Shown in pieces: positions 6,677 to 14,387 of a stretch of 23,136 bases of DNA (its first letter is position 1; the number at the start of each line of letters is the position of its first letter). A model generated the notes under the pieces. It had not been told where the DNA came from, did no database searches, and worked only from the letters and a program-made list of their open reading frames with translations. Where the stretch lies: the NCBI GenBank assembly GCA_039798005.1, contig JBDKGV010000021.1, forward strand, positions 1 to 23,136, read 5' to 3'. The translations under genes and the position numbers were made by a program. This stretch comes from JBDKGV01 sp039798005 (GTDB lineage Bacteria; Fibrobacterota; Fibrobacteria; UBA5070).

Positions 6677-8227
6677 TCACCTCTGCAGGGTGAGCAGTCC
6701 CATCTTGTAGGGAAGCGAATTGTAGTCGCCGCCGCTGGTGAGTCCTTGGTAGATCATCTGCATGTTGCAGGGGTCGATCTCGCGGTATTCATCGGAGCCG
6801 GTGCGGACGATCTCCCCGTGGCTGATGTCGTTGGACCAGCCGTTGGTCACGTTCTTGGGGCCTGCGAACGGAGTATTGATGTCGATGGTGTTGGCGACCG
6901 GGGTCCATGTGCCAGCGAGGTCGGTGGCGGTGAAGGCCCGGAAGTAACGGGGGTAGCCGCACTCCACGATCATCAGGTACTTCTTCTGGCCCTTGAGCTT
7001 GTAGACTTCGACGGCCTCGAAGAGCTTTGCGGCATTGGTCTCGGAGAGGATCTTCTTGGTCCCGGTGAAGTTGCCGGGGAAGCTTCCCTTGGCCATCGAG
7101 CCGCGGTAGATGTTGCCCTTGTCGTCGGCGTAGAACAGGTAGCAGTTGGCATCGTCGCAGATCACGACCTGGTCGATCGGTGCGTTGGGGGTGATGTTCT
7201 CGGTCAGCAAGGGCTTGGTCTGGGCGGCGAAGGAGGTGGGCTTGGTGGGGTCGTTGCCCGTGGTATAGCAGAAGGATCCGGTGCTGCACCACTGCGTGGT
7301 GTACACCCAAGTGTTCTTGGGGGTGAAGTAGATGAGTTCCGGAGCGACACCCGGCAGGTTGTTGGGCATGATCGCCTGAGAGGCTGCGGCCGCCTGGGTG
7401 AAGTCGGCAAAGGGAGTCATGTAGGCGCCCTTGAAGCCGCCACCCACCGGGGTGTAGGTCATGTAGACGATGTACTGGCCGTTGTGGCGGACCATGGTGA
7501 AGTCCTTGATCGCAAGCCACCCGTTCTTGGGTTCGGCGATCGGCTTGCCGTAGTCCTTCCACTTGAAGGTGGTGGGCAGTTCGCAGACGGTGGGAACACT
7601 CATGGTTACCGTGATGCCGACGGCGCTGTTGGAAGTCATGACGAAGGTGGTGTCGTTGAATCCCGACTTCTTGAACACGAGCGTGGGGAACGTCTCGGAT
7701 GAGCGGGCGGCCGCTTGGTATTGAGCGCCCTGTTGGCCGATGGAGCCGATCGTGACCGCATTGTAAGCGATGCCTCCCGCGTGGCGGATGCGCAGGAAGA
7801 CGGCGCCGGACCGGAGGGTGGCGGGAAGCGAGACGGAAGCGGCATTGTTGTGTGCAACGACATCGGCGCTCCAGATTGACCGACCCGAGGCATCGACCAA
7901 GGTGAGCTGCAGAGCACCGTCAACGGGGCTCTGCACCGTCAGTTCGCGTTCGATCAGATGAGTCGAAAACGCTTGGATTTTCCGTCCTTGGGACGAAAGA
8001 CCGACCGTCTGAAAGCTGAAATTTCCGTTGGCATCGGTGGTGGTGGCGTATTTCGCCGAGTCCTTGATGGTCACGGACACCCCGGAGAGAGCGGCGCCCG
8101 CCTTGCTTTTGACCGTGCCGGAGATCGACAAGGCCTGTACGCTTGCCGCAAGGGTCGCGAGGGTCAGCGCCAGTGTCGTGGCAAGTGAACCGGTGCGGTA
8201 TGCGATTGCTGTGTTCCACTTCATCAT
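6677..8227 (-). CDS. Secreted GH62 alpha-L-arabinofuranosidase with N-terminal regulatory-like and inserted domains
   Basis: This 516-residue enzyme should remove arabinose side chains from arabinoxylan. The GH62 module fills residues about 216-516, with all three expected catalytic carboxylates: D242 in IKDFT, D352 in PIDQ and E404 in LFEAVEVY. The family ending DPCN, IYQG and GGDYNSLPY is also present. The N-terminus has a signal peptide (about 1-32) and then a split carboxypeptidase-regulatory-like fold. ISGTVKSKAGAAL to NFSFQT (34-74) and TLVFKKSGFNDT to VTM (182-209) flank an intervening domain at about 82-160 (LTLVDASGR, AVFLRIRHAG). GGAGG lies 3 bases before ATG 8227 and 6 bases before ATG 8224; the second gives the more usual spacing. 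It sits 159 bases downstream of the DUF2341/LamG lipoprotein gene on the same strand. Confidence 0.93.
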   Translation of the reverse strand: MMKWNTAIAYRTGSLATTLALTLATLAASVQALSISGTVKSKAGAALSGVSVTIKDSAKYATTTDANGNFSFQTVGLSSQGRKIQAFSTHLIERELTVQSPVDGALQLTLVDASGRSIWSADVVAHNNAASVSLPATLRSGAVFLRIRHAGGIAYNAVTIGSIGQQGAQYQAAARSSETFPTLVFKKSGFNDTTFVMTSNSAVGITVTMSVPTVCELPTTFKWKDYGKPIAEPKNGWLAIKDFTMVRHNGQYIVYMTYTPVGGGFKGAYMTPFADFTQAAAASQAIMPNNLPGVAPELIYFTPKNTWVYTTQWCSTGSFCYTTGNDPTKPTSFAAQTKPLLTENITPNAPIDQVVICDDANCYLFYADDKGNIYRGSMAKGSFPGNFTGTKKILSETNAAKLFEAVEVYKLKGQKKYLMIVECGYPRYFRAFTATDLAGTWTPVANTIDINTPFAGPKNVTNGWSNDISHGEIVRTGSDEYREIDPCNMQMIYQGLTSGGDYNSLPYKMGLLTLQR

Positions 8228-8386
8228 GGGCCTCCATCCAGGGTTTCTTAACGTCTAGAATAGAGGGTGATTGATGGCGTGGCCCGGGAATAACGGCGGC
8301 TGGCGTTGTCGATTCACCAAAAACCAAAGGGCGCGATCATCCCCGATTCGCCCCCGGTGGGTGGCTCCCGGTGGGGCCATGACGGA

Positions 8387-9982
8387 TCAAGGGGATGTGC
8401 GGGGCCTGGCGGCGGGATTTCCGGGTTTCTGGTTCGCCGCGGTGAGACGGATCCAGTCGGCGGACCGGGCCACGGACTGGACCCAGACCTCGGCCAGATC
8501 CCCTTTGAAGAAACGGCTGGGGACGCCCAAGGAATCGAGGCTGGCACCAAGCGAGAAGAGAGTGATCTTTTTGGGGTCGTCGCTGTTGTCGAACCCCTTG
8601 GTGACGGCATCTTGCACGCCGTTGATGAAGAGACGGACGGAATCGCCTTCGGTGGTCATGACAAGATGCGTCCAGCTGCCTGAGTCCGCGGAGGTCATGG
8701 CAAAGCGCCTTCCCGGTGGAGAGGCTTGGAAGTCGATGGCAAGCCACAGGTTTTTTTGACCTCCGAAGTTCGATTGGAATCCGATGTGGCTTCCCAATCT
8801 GCCGTTGCCCAACAGATGGCTGGAATTGAAGCTCCCCAGCCGAGCCCACAAGGACAAGGTGTACGGGCCGCCTTCGGGGAGCGCCAAGGGACCGGTCGCG
8901 GAATTTGTGAACACCAGCTTCGAACTGCTACCGTTGAAGCGCGAAGCCTTTCCGATGACGCCGGGTACTGGAACAAGTGCCGTGGGAGTGCTGCGCTGAA
9001 GGCCGACCCGTTCCGTCACGTCGGTTCCCGTGTCCCCCAAGGGCAAGGCGGCGATCCAGCCGTTGGTCGCGGAGAATCCCGAGGCCGCAAGTGCGGAAGG
9101 GACGGGCAATCCGGAACTCAAGACGACTTGGAGGGAGTCTCCGGGTGCCGAAAGCGAATCGAGGAAGGTCCAAAGTGCGCCGGTCCGGGCGGCACGATCC
9201 CAGGAGGCGACGGTCAAGGGAAGCGGCTTGCCGCCTGCAAGGGAAAGCCGAAGGTCGGAACCGTCGGGAAGCGAGGTGGCAAAGCCGTTCCACGTCGAAT
9301 CGATCCGGACCAGGATCGGGACTTGCTTCAGCGTGGTCTTCAAGCCGCCAGGCAAGGGGATGGACAGGAGGGTGGCGTTGCGGGTGAAGCCCGCGGAATC
9401 CGTCCTTCCGGAATGGACGTGTCCGGAGTCCACCACCGCGAACAGGTTCGTGGCCGATGCCAACCGGACCACGCCGCGCCAGCCTGCGGGGATGTCAGGG
9501 AACGCGATGACCGATTCCCCGTGGACGGGGAGATGGCGACCCAAGCCGGACAGATGGAGGGTGCCATAGGTTGCGGGCGCCAAGGCGACAAGGAGTCTGC
9601 CTGGTGCCGCAAGCGTATCCGAACCCGAGCTGTCGATGGTGCCGGAGCGCGCATGGATCAAGTGCCAATGCGACCGACCTGACTTCGGATCGATGGCGTG
9701 GATGCCGATTTGATCCTCGGGAAGGCCGGTGCAGCGGTAGCGTCCGTTCGTATCGGTGCGCACCGTCCATGCGTCATCGAGGGGTTCCCAGGATGCCAAG
9801 GAATTCGGTCGGCACTCCACGAAGGCGTGGACTGAAGGATGGCCGTCGGGATGCCTGATCACGCCGGTCGCCTGCGCATTTCCCGTGCTTGTGCTGCTGC
9901 CGGCGACCGAAGTGCCCTCGGCACAGGAAATCAGGAGAGTGGCAACGGCGGTGAGGCTGGCGACGATGGCACAGGCGCGCAT
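8387..9982 (-). CDS. Lipoprotein with regulatory-like, DUF2341-like and LamG-like domains
   Basis: This 531-residue exported lipoprotein is probably anchored on the cell surface or in the periplasm. Its signal peptide ends in the lipobox LISC with Cys20. A short carboxypeptidase-regulatory-like stretch follows (GVIRHPDGHPSVHAFV, TDTNGRYRCTGLP; about 40-95). Residues about 215-310 resemble DUF2341 (VPILVRIDSTWNGF, DGSDLRLSLAGG). Residues about 345-515 form a LamG/concanavalin-like beta-sandwich (YTLSLWARLG, WTHLVMTTEGDSVRLFING, GDLAEVWVQ). Such modules usually bind glycans or proteins, and no catalytic motif was seen. Its ATG shares one base with the TGA stop of the TIGR02147 gene (TGATG), so the two are co-translated. 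Together they may form a surface-ligand plus cytoplasmic-regulator pair, though no membrane-spanning partner is encoded here. Confidence 0.85.
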   Translation of the reverse strand: MRACAIVASLTAVATLLISCAEGTSVAGSSTSTGNAQATGVIRHPDGHPSVHAFVECRPNSLASWEPLDDAWTVRTDTNGRYRCTGLPEDQIGIHAIDPKSGRSHWHLIHARSGTIDSSGSDTLAAPGRLLVALAPATYGTLHLSGLGRHLPVHGESVIAFPDIPAGWRGVVRLASATNLFAVVDSGHVHSGRTDSAGFTRNATLLSIPLPGGLKTTLKQVPILVRIDSTWNGFATSLPDGSDLRLSLAGGKPLPLTVASWDRAARTGALWTFLDSLSAPGDSLQVVLSSGLPVPSALAASGFSATNGWIAALPLGDTGTDVTERVGLQRSTPTALVPVPGVIGKASRFNGSSSKLVFTNSATGPLALPEGGPYTLSLWARLGSFNSSHLLGNGRLGSHIGFQSNFGGQKNLWLAIDFQASPPGRRFAMTSADSGSWTHLVMTTEGDSVRLFINGVQDAVTKGFDNSDDPKKITLFSLGASLDSLGVPSRFFKGDLAEVWVQSVARSADWIRLTAANQKPGNPAARPRTSP

Positions 9983-10869
9983 CAGGTTTCCTCGGAAACG
10001 CTTGGTTGGGACAGTGGAAACAGGAGGAGCGAAAGCTGGTAAACCCGGTCCGCCTGATCGTCGAGCTCAGCCATCCGGCTGAACTCGAGATGGATCTCCG
10101 AAAGACGCTGGCACAGGAGGCGATAGGTCCGTTCCGAAATCCCCAAGGTGAGGCCCGAGATGTTGCGTTCCTCCACGGGTACCGACTCCAGGGAATCACC
10201 CGCCAGTTGCAGGCAATTGCGATGGAATTGCCGCAACGCCGTCGGTCCGACATCGGCCAGCGCCACCAGGGACTTGTCGACGGCATGCCAGCATCCGTCC
10301 GCTTGCCGTTCCAACAGACCGGCATCTTGCAGAAGCCTCAGGGAGCGGCGGACCGTCGCGGCGCTTTGAGCGGGTCGCAACCGTTTTCCCAGTTCGGCCT
10401 CGATGCCAGGATCGGGTTTCATCTCGATCATGGTCCGCAAGGCGACGTGATGCCACTCGGAAAGGATCTCACGATGGATGGTCGTGAGCCGCTTCGGGAT
10501 CTTGGTCCGTTTCCCTTGGATCAGGATCTCCTGCACCCTGATCCAGGCTTGATCCCGCAGCGCTTCCTTCTTGGCCTGGTTGAATTCGACCAGGGCCAGG
10601 AAGTATTCCGTCTCGCGAGGTGACAGGTCCAAGGCGCCTGCCAAACGTACGGCACCGTCGGCGCTCAATCTCTTCTCACCTCTCATCACCCGGAACAGGA
10701 AGTCGCGGGCCTTGAAGCCGGATCGCTGCGCCAGGACTCCGTAGGAATACCACGGGTAGATCTCCTTGCGCGCCTGGAAGACGGCGTTCAGCCAAGCGCG
10801 ATAGTCCGTGTAGTCCCAGACCTGAGGGAGCGACTTGTGCGATTTGGTTTCTGCAGTCTTTCCCACCAT
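9982..10869 (-). CDS. TIGR02147 family protein (putative regulator), copy 2
   Basis: This 295-residue cytoplasmic protein is a divergent paralogue of the gene at 65-904. Shared features are the N-terminal YTDYRAWL segment, a helix-turn-helix-like region (YSYGVLAQRSGFK and FLFRVMRGEKRLS; about 45-75), a central LSEWHHVALRTMIEM block in the place of the WYYPVVRQL motif, a second winged-helix-like part (SLRLLQDAGLLERQ), and a C-terminal DRVYQLSLLLFPLSQ motif. The start at ATG 10869 (MVGKTAETK) precedes all conserved sequence; the frame stays open to 11313, but that part looks non-coding. No strong ribosome binding site is seen. It overlaps the downstream lipoprotein gene by one base and diverges from a PL1 pectate lyase. 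DNA binding is an inference from the predicted fold. Confidence 0.85.
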   Translation of the reverse strand: MVGKTAETKSHKSLPQVWDYTDYRAWLNAVFQARKEIYPWYSYGVLAQRSGFKARDFLFRVMRGEKRLSADGAVRLAGALDLSPRETEYFLALVEFNQAKKEALRDQAWIRVQEILIQGKRTKIPKRLTTIHREILSEWHHVALRTMIEMKPDPGIEAELGKRLRPAQSAATVRRSLRLLQDAGLLERQADGCWHAVDKSLVALADVGPTALRQFHRNCLQLAGDSLESVPVEERNISGLTLGISERTYRLLCQRLSEIHLEFSRMAELDDQADRVYQLSLLLFPLSQPSVSEET

Positions 10870-11266
10870 GATTCCAATGATCGCATCATTCGGGAATCCT
10901 TGCCGTTGATTTGGCACCAAACTGTTGTCCAAAATGATCGCTTTGTCCCGTGTTTTCGATGAATTTCCCCAATTGGAATGGCTGATCGCCGCCAAACAGG
11001 ACAACGATTGTTCGTGATTTCGGCAGAAGCGGGAACCTGAGGATTCAGGGGTCCGGATCTGGCGAAAATGGATGCTGGCCGGATGCGAAATCGTGGATCG
11101 GGGGAATTGTCCGACTTGGACAACGGAGGCTCGGATCCGGTCAACGGATGGAGCTGGATCGAGGCATGGTTTCCCGGATCCCGTTTCATCTTCCCTTGAG
11201 TTCAGATCAACGCTCACGGCCTGGAGCTTTTCGGCCAAGCGGCCAAAACCCAAAAAGGAGAATCCT
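10870..11266. promoter_or_regulatory. Divergent intergenic region between TIGR02147 copy 2 and pectate lyase
   Basis: This gene-free 397-base gap must contain the promoters of both flanking genes. The heptamer TGATCGC occurs three times on the + strand, at 10878, 10935 and 10983; the first two lie within the longer repeat AATGATCGC. A small dyad, TTTGG-CA-CCAAA, lies at 10910-10921. These are candidate operator sites near the TIGR02147 start. I could not assign -35/-10 boxes with confidence. The right edge contains AAAGGAG (11254-11260), the ribosome binding site of the pectate lyase. Confidence 0.4.
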
Positions 11267-12868
11267 GTGAAAACGAAAGTTGGCTTGAGAACAACTGCGG
11301 CAATCTTTGCCATCGTTGCTTCGGCATCCGTGAAGGCGGCCGTGAATGTTCGCGGTGTCGTCTACGATGCGGCTACCAATCTGGTGCTGGCAGGCGTGAA
11401 GGCGGAGCTCAAGGCGGCCGCACTTTCCGCGACCAGTGACAGCAAGGGACTGTACCGGATCGCAAGCAGCACAGGCATCCGCACCGACATGACCAGTGAC
11501 ATCGGTGCCCGGATCCGCTTGGACGGAACACGCCTGTCGTTCACCGCACCCGAAGGACCTGTGGCCGATGTCCGGATCGTCGCTTCCGACTTGCAAGGCC
11601 GATCGGAGATCCTCTATCAAGGCCGTGTGGCACCGGGAAGCTACTGGGTTCCTCTTTCCGACAAGTTGCGCACCACAGGTCTCCATCTTCTGGAAACCCG
11701 TGTCGGATCGCTGTCGGCCACCCATAAGGTCGTCGTCCAGTCCGGGCGGATGTCCATGCAATCCACCGCGCCATCGGGGACTCCTGCGATGGCGGGGAGA
11801 TCGGCGGCCGCAGCGTGGGACACCCTGATCCTGAGCAAGAGCGGATACGCCACGGTCAAGGTCGCCTTGGCGACCTCCTCGGACAGCGTGCCGCGCACGA
11901 ACATGGTTCCGACCACCCAAGTTCCGGAGATCGGATCCTTGAATGCGGGGGTCGTGGGTTATGCAACCGTCAGCGGAGGAACGACCGGTGGCGGAAGCGT
12001 GGCCGCGACCACGGTCAAGACCTTGGCGGAATTCAAGGCCGCGGTTTCCGACAAGAACCCGCGCGTGATCGTGGTCGAAGGCACCATCACGGCAACCAGT
12101 GCCGTTCAGATCGCCAGCAACAAGACCATCCTCGGCAAGGACAAGACCGCCAAGATTTATGGTGGCATCGAGATGAACGGCGTCAACAACGTCATCGTCC
12201 GCAACCTCAACATCCAAGGCGTCTGGCCCAATACCGGCGCCGGCGATGCCGTGGCCGTGAAGGGGCAGGCCCATCACATCTGGTTGGACCACCTTGCGAT
12301 CTGGGACGCACCGGACGGTCAGTTGGACATCACCCAAGCGGCCAACTACGTGACGGTCTCGTGGTGCAAGTTCTGGTACACGAACGCCAGCCATCCCCAC
12401 AGGCTGAACGGTTTGATCAGCGCAGGCGGAGGCACGCAACCGGACGATTGGGGCAAGCTCAAGGTCACCTACCACCACAACTGGTTCGCCGACCTGGTGG
12501 ATCAGCGCATGCCTCGCGTGATGTACGGCGAGGTCCATGTCTACAACAACTACTACACATCCAAGGGGAACGGGTACTGTGTCGGCATCGGTTCCTACGG
12601 GAGCGTCCTGGTCGAGAACAACTACTTCAAGGGCGTCAACAACCCCATCAGCTTCATGTATGATCTCTACGCCTGGATCACGCAAAAAGGCAACGTCTAC
12701 GACGGCACCACCGGGACGGGTCCGAACTTGAACGGCAAGCAGGGGAGCCGCTACGAGACCAACCAGCCCTTCGAGTGCAAGGCCTTGTCGACGGTGCCGT
12801 ACACCTATGTGGCGACCCCTACCGCCGACATCCCGACGCTGGTCAGCAAGTACGCCGGGCCGCAGTGA
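11267..12868 (+). CDS. Secreted PL1 family pectate lyase with N-terminal accessory domains
   Basis: This 533-residue enzyme probably cleaves polygalacturonate by Ca2+-dependent beta-elimination. The PL1 beta-helix covers about 225-533, with HHIWLDH (336-342), DGQLDI (350-355), YVTVSW (361-366), YHHNWF (402-407), and QRMPRVMYG with VHVYNNYY (413-430). The catalytic arginine should be R414 or R417. Residues 1-25 are a signal peptide. NVRGVVYDAATN to GLYRIAS (27-68) and DTLILSKSGYATVKVA (185-200) look like two halves of a carboxypeptidase-regulatory-like domain separated by a tail-like domain (about 83-160; VRIVASDLQGR, GLHLLETRVG, HKVVV). The GTG start at 11267 has AAAGGAG 6 bases upstream and opens the signal peptide; the frame runs back to 11072 without coding character. 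It is divergent from TIGR02147 copy 2 and ends in a strong terminator. Confidence 0.9.
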   Translation: MKTKVGLRTTAAIFAIVASASVKAAVNVRGVVYDAATNLVLAGVKAELKAAALSATSDSKGLYRIASSTGIRTDMTSDIGARIRLDGTRLSFTAPEGPVADVRIVASDLQGRSEILYQGRVAPGSYWVPLSDKLRTTGLHLLETRVGSLSATHKVVVQSGRMSMQSTAPSGTPAMAGRSAAAAWDTLILSKSGYATVKVALATSSDSVPRTNMVPTTQVPEIGSLNAGVVGYATVSGGTTGGGSVAATTVKTLAEFKAAVSDKNPRVIVVEGTITATSAVQIASNKTILGKDKTAKIYGGIEMNGVNNVIVRNLNIQGVWPNTGAGDAVAVKGQAHHIWLDHLAIWDAPDGQLDITQAANYVTVSWCKFWYTNASHPHRLNGLISAGGGTQPDDWGKLKVTYHHNWFADLVDQRMPRVMYGEVHVYNNYYTSKGNGYCVGIGSYGSVLVENNYFKGVNNPISFMYDLYAWITQKGNVYDGTTGTGPNLNGKQGSRYETNQPFECKALSTVPYTYVATPTADIPTLVSKYAGPQ

Positions 12869-12887
12869 TCTGCGGAAAGACAAACTC

Positions 12888-12913
12888 CGGCCCGGGGATT
12901 CCCGGGCCGTTTT
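12888..12913 (+). terminator. Intrinsic terminator of the first pectate lyase gene
   Basis: CGGCCCGGG (12888-12896) and CCCGGGCCG (12901-12909) form a perfect 9-base-pair GC stem around a 4-base loop, followed by TTTT at 12910-12913. It begins 20 bases after the stop codon and separates the two pectate lyase genes, implying that the second has its own promoter. Confidence 0.9.
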
Positions 12914-13042
12914 GCCGGCTTGGGTGTCCTGCGCCAATGGCGCATCCATTCTCCTCGAATGGACAACGACCTGTCGAGGGATGACAACGCTTTCGCGGGA
13001 AACGGGCCACGCTCGGCGGCCCGCTTCACGTAGCATCTATTC

Positions 13043-14266
13043 ATGCAGACTCGGGTCAAAACTCCATTCCTCCTCCTTGGCTTGATCGCCTTGACCATTC
13101 CCCGCATGGCGCATGGGGCGCCCGACTTCAGCCTGGTCGGCTTTGCCACGCAAAACGGCGGCACCACGGGGGGCAAGGCGGGAACGACGGTGACGGTCTC
13201 GACTTACGCGGACCTGAAGAGCTATGCGGAAAATGCGACGGCCCATGTCATCATGGTCAAAGGCACCATCACAAACGGCGCGGCCGGTGGTCAGATCCGC
13301 GTGAAGTCCAACAAGTCGATCATCGGGATCGGAAGCACGGCCTTCCTGCAAGGGGTCGGCCTCGACATCTCGAGCCAGAACAACGTGATCGTCCGCAATC
13401 TGAAGATGACCCTCGTAGGGACCACCACGCCCGCCAATGTGAATGGAGGCGACGTCCTCTCGATCAGCGGGACCAGCAAGAACATCTGGATCGATCACTG
13501 CGAACTCTACTCGGAGGACCCGTCGGTGCAGACCGACAAGGACATGTACGACGGGCTGCTGGACATCAAGGGGCAGACGGGGTTCATCACCCTTTCCTGG
13601 AATTACCTCCACGACCACCACAAGGGCGGACTCGTGGGCGCGGCCGACGACGACCTGAACGCCGACCGCAAGGTGACGATGCACCACAACCACTACCGAA
13701 AGGTCCTGCTGCGCGTACCCATGTACCGCGGGGCGACGGGGCATTTCTTCAACAACTACATCGTGGGCGCCAAGGACGCGACCGAGATCCGGGCCGGGAC
13801 CTGCGTGCGGGTGGAGAAGAACTACTACGAGTCCTTGAACTATTCGATCTACACGCCCTCGGACTCCCCGGGCAAGACCGAGCGCATCGACAACGTGGAG
13901 GTCAAGCGGGCCAGCCGCGCCTACCCGGCGGCATGCGTGGCGGACATCCCCTACAAGTACGACGCGGTCCTGACCTCCGTCACAAACGACGTGAAGACCA
14001 TCGTGCCTCAGTATGCCGGGGTCGGGAAGATCACGACCGATGGGTCCGTGGCCATCGCGGCGGAAGCATCGACCGTTGGTGCGGTGCTGGCACAGGTGCG
14101 CTGGATCGACGGCCTGGGCAACCTCGTGAAGGTGGAGGAACAGCGTCTCGATGCCTCGTCCCCGAAGCCCGTCGTTCCGGCGGGTCTGCGCGGACTCCAC
14201 ATCGCCCGTGTGCTGATCGTCGGGCAGGAACCCCGGGACATCCGCTTCGTGGGCGGGGTGCGGTAG
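13043..14266 (+). CDS. Secreted PL1 family pectate lyase, second and divergent copy
   Basis: This 407-residue enzyme is a second PL1 pectate lyase, only distantly similar to the one at 11267. Motifs are KNIWIDHCELYSE (146-158), DGLLDI (170-175), FITLSWNYLHDHHKG (181-195), VTMHHNHY (211-218) and RVPMYRG with HFFNNY (224-239). The catalytic Arg should be R224 or R229. A signal peptide occupies 1-25 (ending AHGA). The C-terminal 70 residues (VRWIDGLGNLV, GLRGLHIARVLI, RFVGG) look like a degenerate version of the neighbours' tail domain. The ATG at 13043 lacks a clear Shine-Dalgarno, and a -10-like TAGCAT lies at 13031-13036, so a leaderless mRNA is possible. It lies 121 bases before a GH43 gene on the same strand and may be cotranscribed with it. 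Confidence 0.88.
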   Translation: MQTRVKTPFLLLGLIALTIPRMAHGAPDFSLVGFATQNGGTTGGKAGTTVTVSTYADLKSYAENATAHVIMVKGTITNGAAGGQIRVKSNKSIIGIGSTAFLQGVGLDISSQNNVIVRNLKMTLVGTTTPANVNGGDVLSISGTSKNIWIDHCELYSEDPSVQTDKDMYDGLLDIKGQTGFITLSWNYLHDHHKGGLVGAADDDLNADRKVTMHHNHYRKVLLRVPMYRGATGHFFNNYIVGAKDATEIRAGTCVRVEKNYYESLNYSIYTPSDSPGKTERIDNVEVKRASRAYPAACVADIPYKYDAVLTSVTNDVKTIVPQYAGVGKITTDGSVAIAAEASTVGAVLAQVRWIDGLGNLVKVEEQRLDASSPKPVVPAGLRGLHIARVLIVGQEPRDIRFVGGVR

Positions 14267-14270
14267 CAGC

Positions 14271-14289
14271 CACGCGGGGAATCCGCGTG
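14271..14289 (+). repeat. Small hairpin after the second pectate lyase gene
   Basis: CACGCGG (14271-14277) pairs with CCGCGTG (14283-14289) around a 5-base loop, 4 bases after the pectate lyase stop. No T-run follows, so it may only mark the 3' end or allow read-through into the GH43 gene. Confidence 0.4.
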
Positions 14290-14387
14290 CGCTTTGCCAA
14301 GGTTGGGGCTATCCTCAAGGAATCCAGTCCCTTCGTGCAGGTCGCTGCGACGGGACTCTCGAGAACGACGGAAAGGGACTTGTCCTG

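Noticed and set aside
11207..13036. 609-residue open frame on the - strand opposite the first pectate lyase
   Set aside because: It is the codon-position shadow of a strongly supported PL1 gene in GC-rich DNA, with no recognisable domain and no ribosome binding site.
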